From assembly GCF_001550065.1 (NCBI RefSeq), contig NZ_LRUB01000002.1, forward strand, positions 181,925-245,924: 64,000 bases of DNA, given 5' to 3'. Within the stretch, counting starts at the first letter, position 1, and every line of letters begins with the position of its first letter. Both the position numbers and the translations under genes were made by a program. Shown piece by piece: positions 62,695 to 64,000 of this stretch. Source of the stretch: Kordiimonas lipolytica (lineage in GTDB: Bacteria > Pseudomonadota > Alphaproteobacteria > Sphingomonadales > Kordiimonadaceae). The notes below the pieces were generated by a model. That model searched no databases. It was given only the letters and a program-made list of their open reading frames with translations, and was not told the DNA's origin.

Positions 62695-62829
62695 GAATGT
62701 TCCCCATCGCTGCTGTCGTTTACGGCTTTGGTGCCGATTTCTGTAAATGTGGGGTGTTTGATGCCTGGTGTAAAGGGCTGTTGCGGGGCAGACGCCCCGC
62801 GCCGGTTGGTTGACCTCTGCATAGGCGGA

Positions 62830-63546
62830 TCAATCGTTCAGTTTGACGATATCCTCGATCATCACACTGGCTTCGCCAAGGAGGGTGTTGATGGTTTTGG
62901 GGTCATCAAAGATACGGTAGACATTGACCGACAGCATATGATCGTTGACCAGGGTTATCCCGATCACGGCACCAACCGGCATCCGGCCATTTTCTGTCGC
63001 GACCTGTAGCTGAAGGCCTGCATAGACACCAGCATCGGTTTTCGCCAACAGTGACGGTACGCCGGTGCCGGAAATTTCAATAGGCGCCATGTTGTCCGTG
63101 CCCAGAACGCTCTCGCCGGCCTGGTTTACATTTTTGCTGATCTCGGCAACATCCACCTTCACGCCCTTGTCGAATTCCACGGCCAGGGCCTCGACCAGCT
63201 GTTTTCGCGTTATACCCTTGATCGGCTGGGCTTTGGTGCCGCCCTGTAGCGGTGACAACAGGATGACCCAGCGGCTTAGATTCAGAGAAACCCCCTCACG
63301 CAGCTGAGCAAGCTCATCGCAAAGCAGGTAAGCCCCCGCCACTTCGTTGCTGCCGGCGTTGGCCCTTACCTGAATATCTAGCCAGGCCTTGTCGAAAGGC
63401 TGTGCTTTGTCGATGGCGCAGAAGTCATCGTCCGCACGAACCGTCACGCTTGTTTCACCGAAGCTGACCTGATTGTCACCAGCATGGGTGGCGATGGAAA
63501 GGGCGATGGCAAGGCTGAAGGCTGTGGCCAGACGAATAAGTTTCAT
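62830..63546 (-). CDS. Hypothetical exported protein
   Basis: 238 residues; signal peptide LATAFSLAIALSIATHAG. No known domain recognised. Two cysteines (FCAIDKAQ, LLCDEL) could form a disulfide in the periplasm. The C-terminal half (VGAVIGITLVNDHMLSVNVYRIF) resembles a beta-sheet lipid- or ligand-binding fold. Monocistronic and divergent from the GFA gene. Confidence 0.75.
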   Translation of the reverse strand: MKLIRLATAFSLAIALSIATHAGDNQVSFGETSVTVRADDDFCAIDKAQPFDKAWLDIQVRANAGSNEVAGAYLLCDELAQLREGVSLNLSRWVILLSPLQGGTKAQPIKGITRKQLVEALAVEFDKGVKVDVAEISKNVNQAGESVLGTDNMAPIEISGTGVPSLLAKTDAGVYAGLQLQVATENGRMPVGAVIGITLVNDHMLSVNVYRIFDDPKTINTLLGEASVMIEDIVKLND

Positions 63547-63694
63547 GGTTTCCCCCGAAAAAAAAGATTGAAGGACAGGCTAAGTCATCGGTGTATCAGA
63601 GGCAACAGCTTTGGATACAGTGCGGCTTCAAGGTTGATCTTTCATTCATGTTGCAAACTACCGTATTGTTGCCCTGCAAAATTGGGAGGCTGGT

Positions 63695-64000
63695 ATGATC
63701 AAGGGAAGTTGCCACTGTGGTGCTGTAAGGTTCGAATTTCCAGGTTCGCCGGAATGGCTGACGGAATGTAATTGTTCCCTCTGTCGACGTCTGGGCGCGC
63801 GCTGGGCCTATGCCGATGAAGCGAATGTGACGCTTCATATGGCTTCAGGCGCAACGGAGAGCTATATCCAGGGCGACAGGACGCTGGCGACACACCGCTG
63901 CAGGACATGTGGCTGTGTGACCCACTGGGAAGCCCTTGATAAGTCGGAAAGCAGCCGCATGGGCGTGAATATGCGTCTGGCGGACCCCGCGGATGTGGCC
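63695..64000 (+). CDS. GFA family protein (glutathione-dependent formaldehyde-activating/CENP-V fold), 3' end cut
   Basis: The first 102 codons are in the window. The zinc-binding set is visible: KGSCHCGAVRF (CxC), ECNCSLCRR (CxC and CxxC) and HRCRTCGCVTHW (CxxC). ATG 63695 follows TGGGAGG. GFA relatives bind glutathione adducts or small zinc-dependent substrates; the specific function is not known. The gene continues beyond the window. Confidence 0.88.
   Translation, partial: MIKGSCHCGAVRFEFPGSPEWLTECNCSLCRRLGARWAYADEANVTLHMASGATESYIQGDRTLATHRCRTCGCVTHWEALDKSESSRMGVNMRLADPADVA

Noticed and set aside
1..64000. CRISPR arrays, rRNA operons and insertion sequences
   Set aside because: No regularly spaced repeats, rRNA motifs or transposase genes were seen on either strand.

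Overview
The window is a 64 kb chromosomal segment of a motile Gram-negative alphaproteobacterium. The body of the sequence is moderately GC-rich. Lineage markers are flagellins starting MSFSVNTNAGAF, a PhaR/PHA-synthase pair, an ftsE-ftsX pair divergent from a MJ0042 zinc-ribbon gene, a CpdR-like receiver, metX-metW, an argH-lptM-lysA run and a PduO-HIG1-etfBA neighbourhood. A Kordiimonadales-like organism would fit, but I cannot prove it from sequence alone. Most genes are housekeeping; a few AT-rich islands look acquired. There are no rRNA genes, CRISPR arrays or intact insertion sequences.

Layout. 1-5.5 kb: a truncated repeat-protein gene, argB, a YhhN membrane protein, an LplT-type MFS transporter, a CDF cation transporter and, divergently, an AstE/M14-type exported hydrolase. 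5.6-8.6 kb: hemH, then an AT-rich two-gene cassette (two-helix membrane protein with a macro domain, plus a TIR protein) that matches type II Thoeris anti-phage immunity, then a PCuAC copper chaperone. 8.8-15.1 kb: prolyl iminopeptidase, a four-gene set (two paralogous nucleotidyltransferases, a CDP-glycerol glycerophosphotransferase-like enzyme, a HAD-IB phosphatase) likely making a phospho-alcohol-decorated surface lipid or glycan, and an MmgE/PrpD protein. 15.3-20.1 kb: a Mla-type lipid ABC importer (permease with fused STAS domain, ATPase, MCE protein, lipoprotein) and a Tet-type MFS pump. 20.2-24.5 kb: phaR, a palindromic operator candidate, a PHA-synthase-like gene, a methyltransferase, rraA and an acquired nuclease-like gene. 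24.5-27.9 kb: two flagellins and an AraC regulator. 27.9-36.1 kb: metX-metW, hisC-tyrC, an SDR, DUF2125, a YdcF-like protein and ftsEX. 36.3-44.2 kb: zinc-ribbon protein, hpt, cpdR, lysA-lptM-argH, two TlpA-like thioredoxins and two GSTs. 44.2-53.1 kb: a giant DUF3857/transglutaminase protein, 3-hydroxybutyryl-CoA dehydrogenase, etfAB, cobalamin adenosyltransferase, HIG1 protein, an unknown secreted protein and gluQRS. 53.1-64 kb: a hybrid histidine kinase divergent from an unusual dioxygenase/TPR/ATP-grasp fusion, an HNH endonuclease, coq7, dsbB, a DedA-like protein, tRNA-Leu(CAA) with a duplicated 3' end downstream, and small metabolic or unknown genes ending in a truncated GFA protein.

Connections. 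Two amino-acid pairs (metXW, hisC-tyrC) and argB/argH/lysA serve biosynthesis. EtfAB with the hydroxyacyl-CoA dehydrogenase serves fatty-acid oxidation and the PHA pair serves carbon storage. Mla, LplT, YhhN and the glycerophosphate-type genes concern the envelope. The most notable accessory items are the TIR/macro immune cassette and the oxygenase-ATP-grasp fusion.
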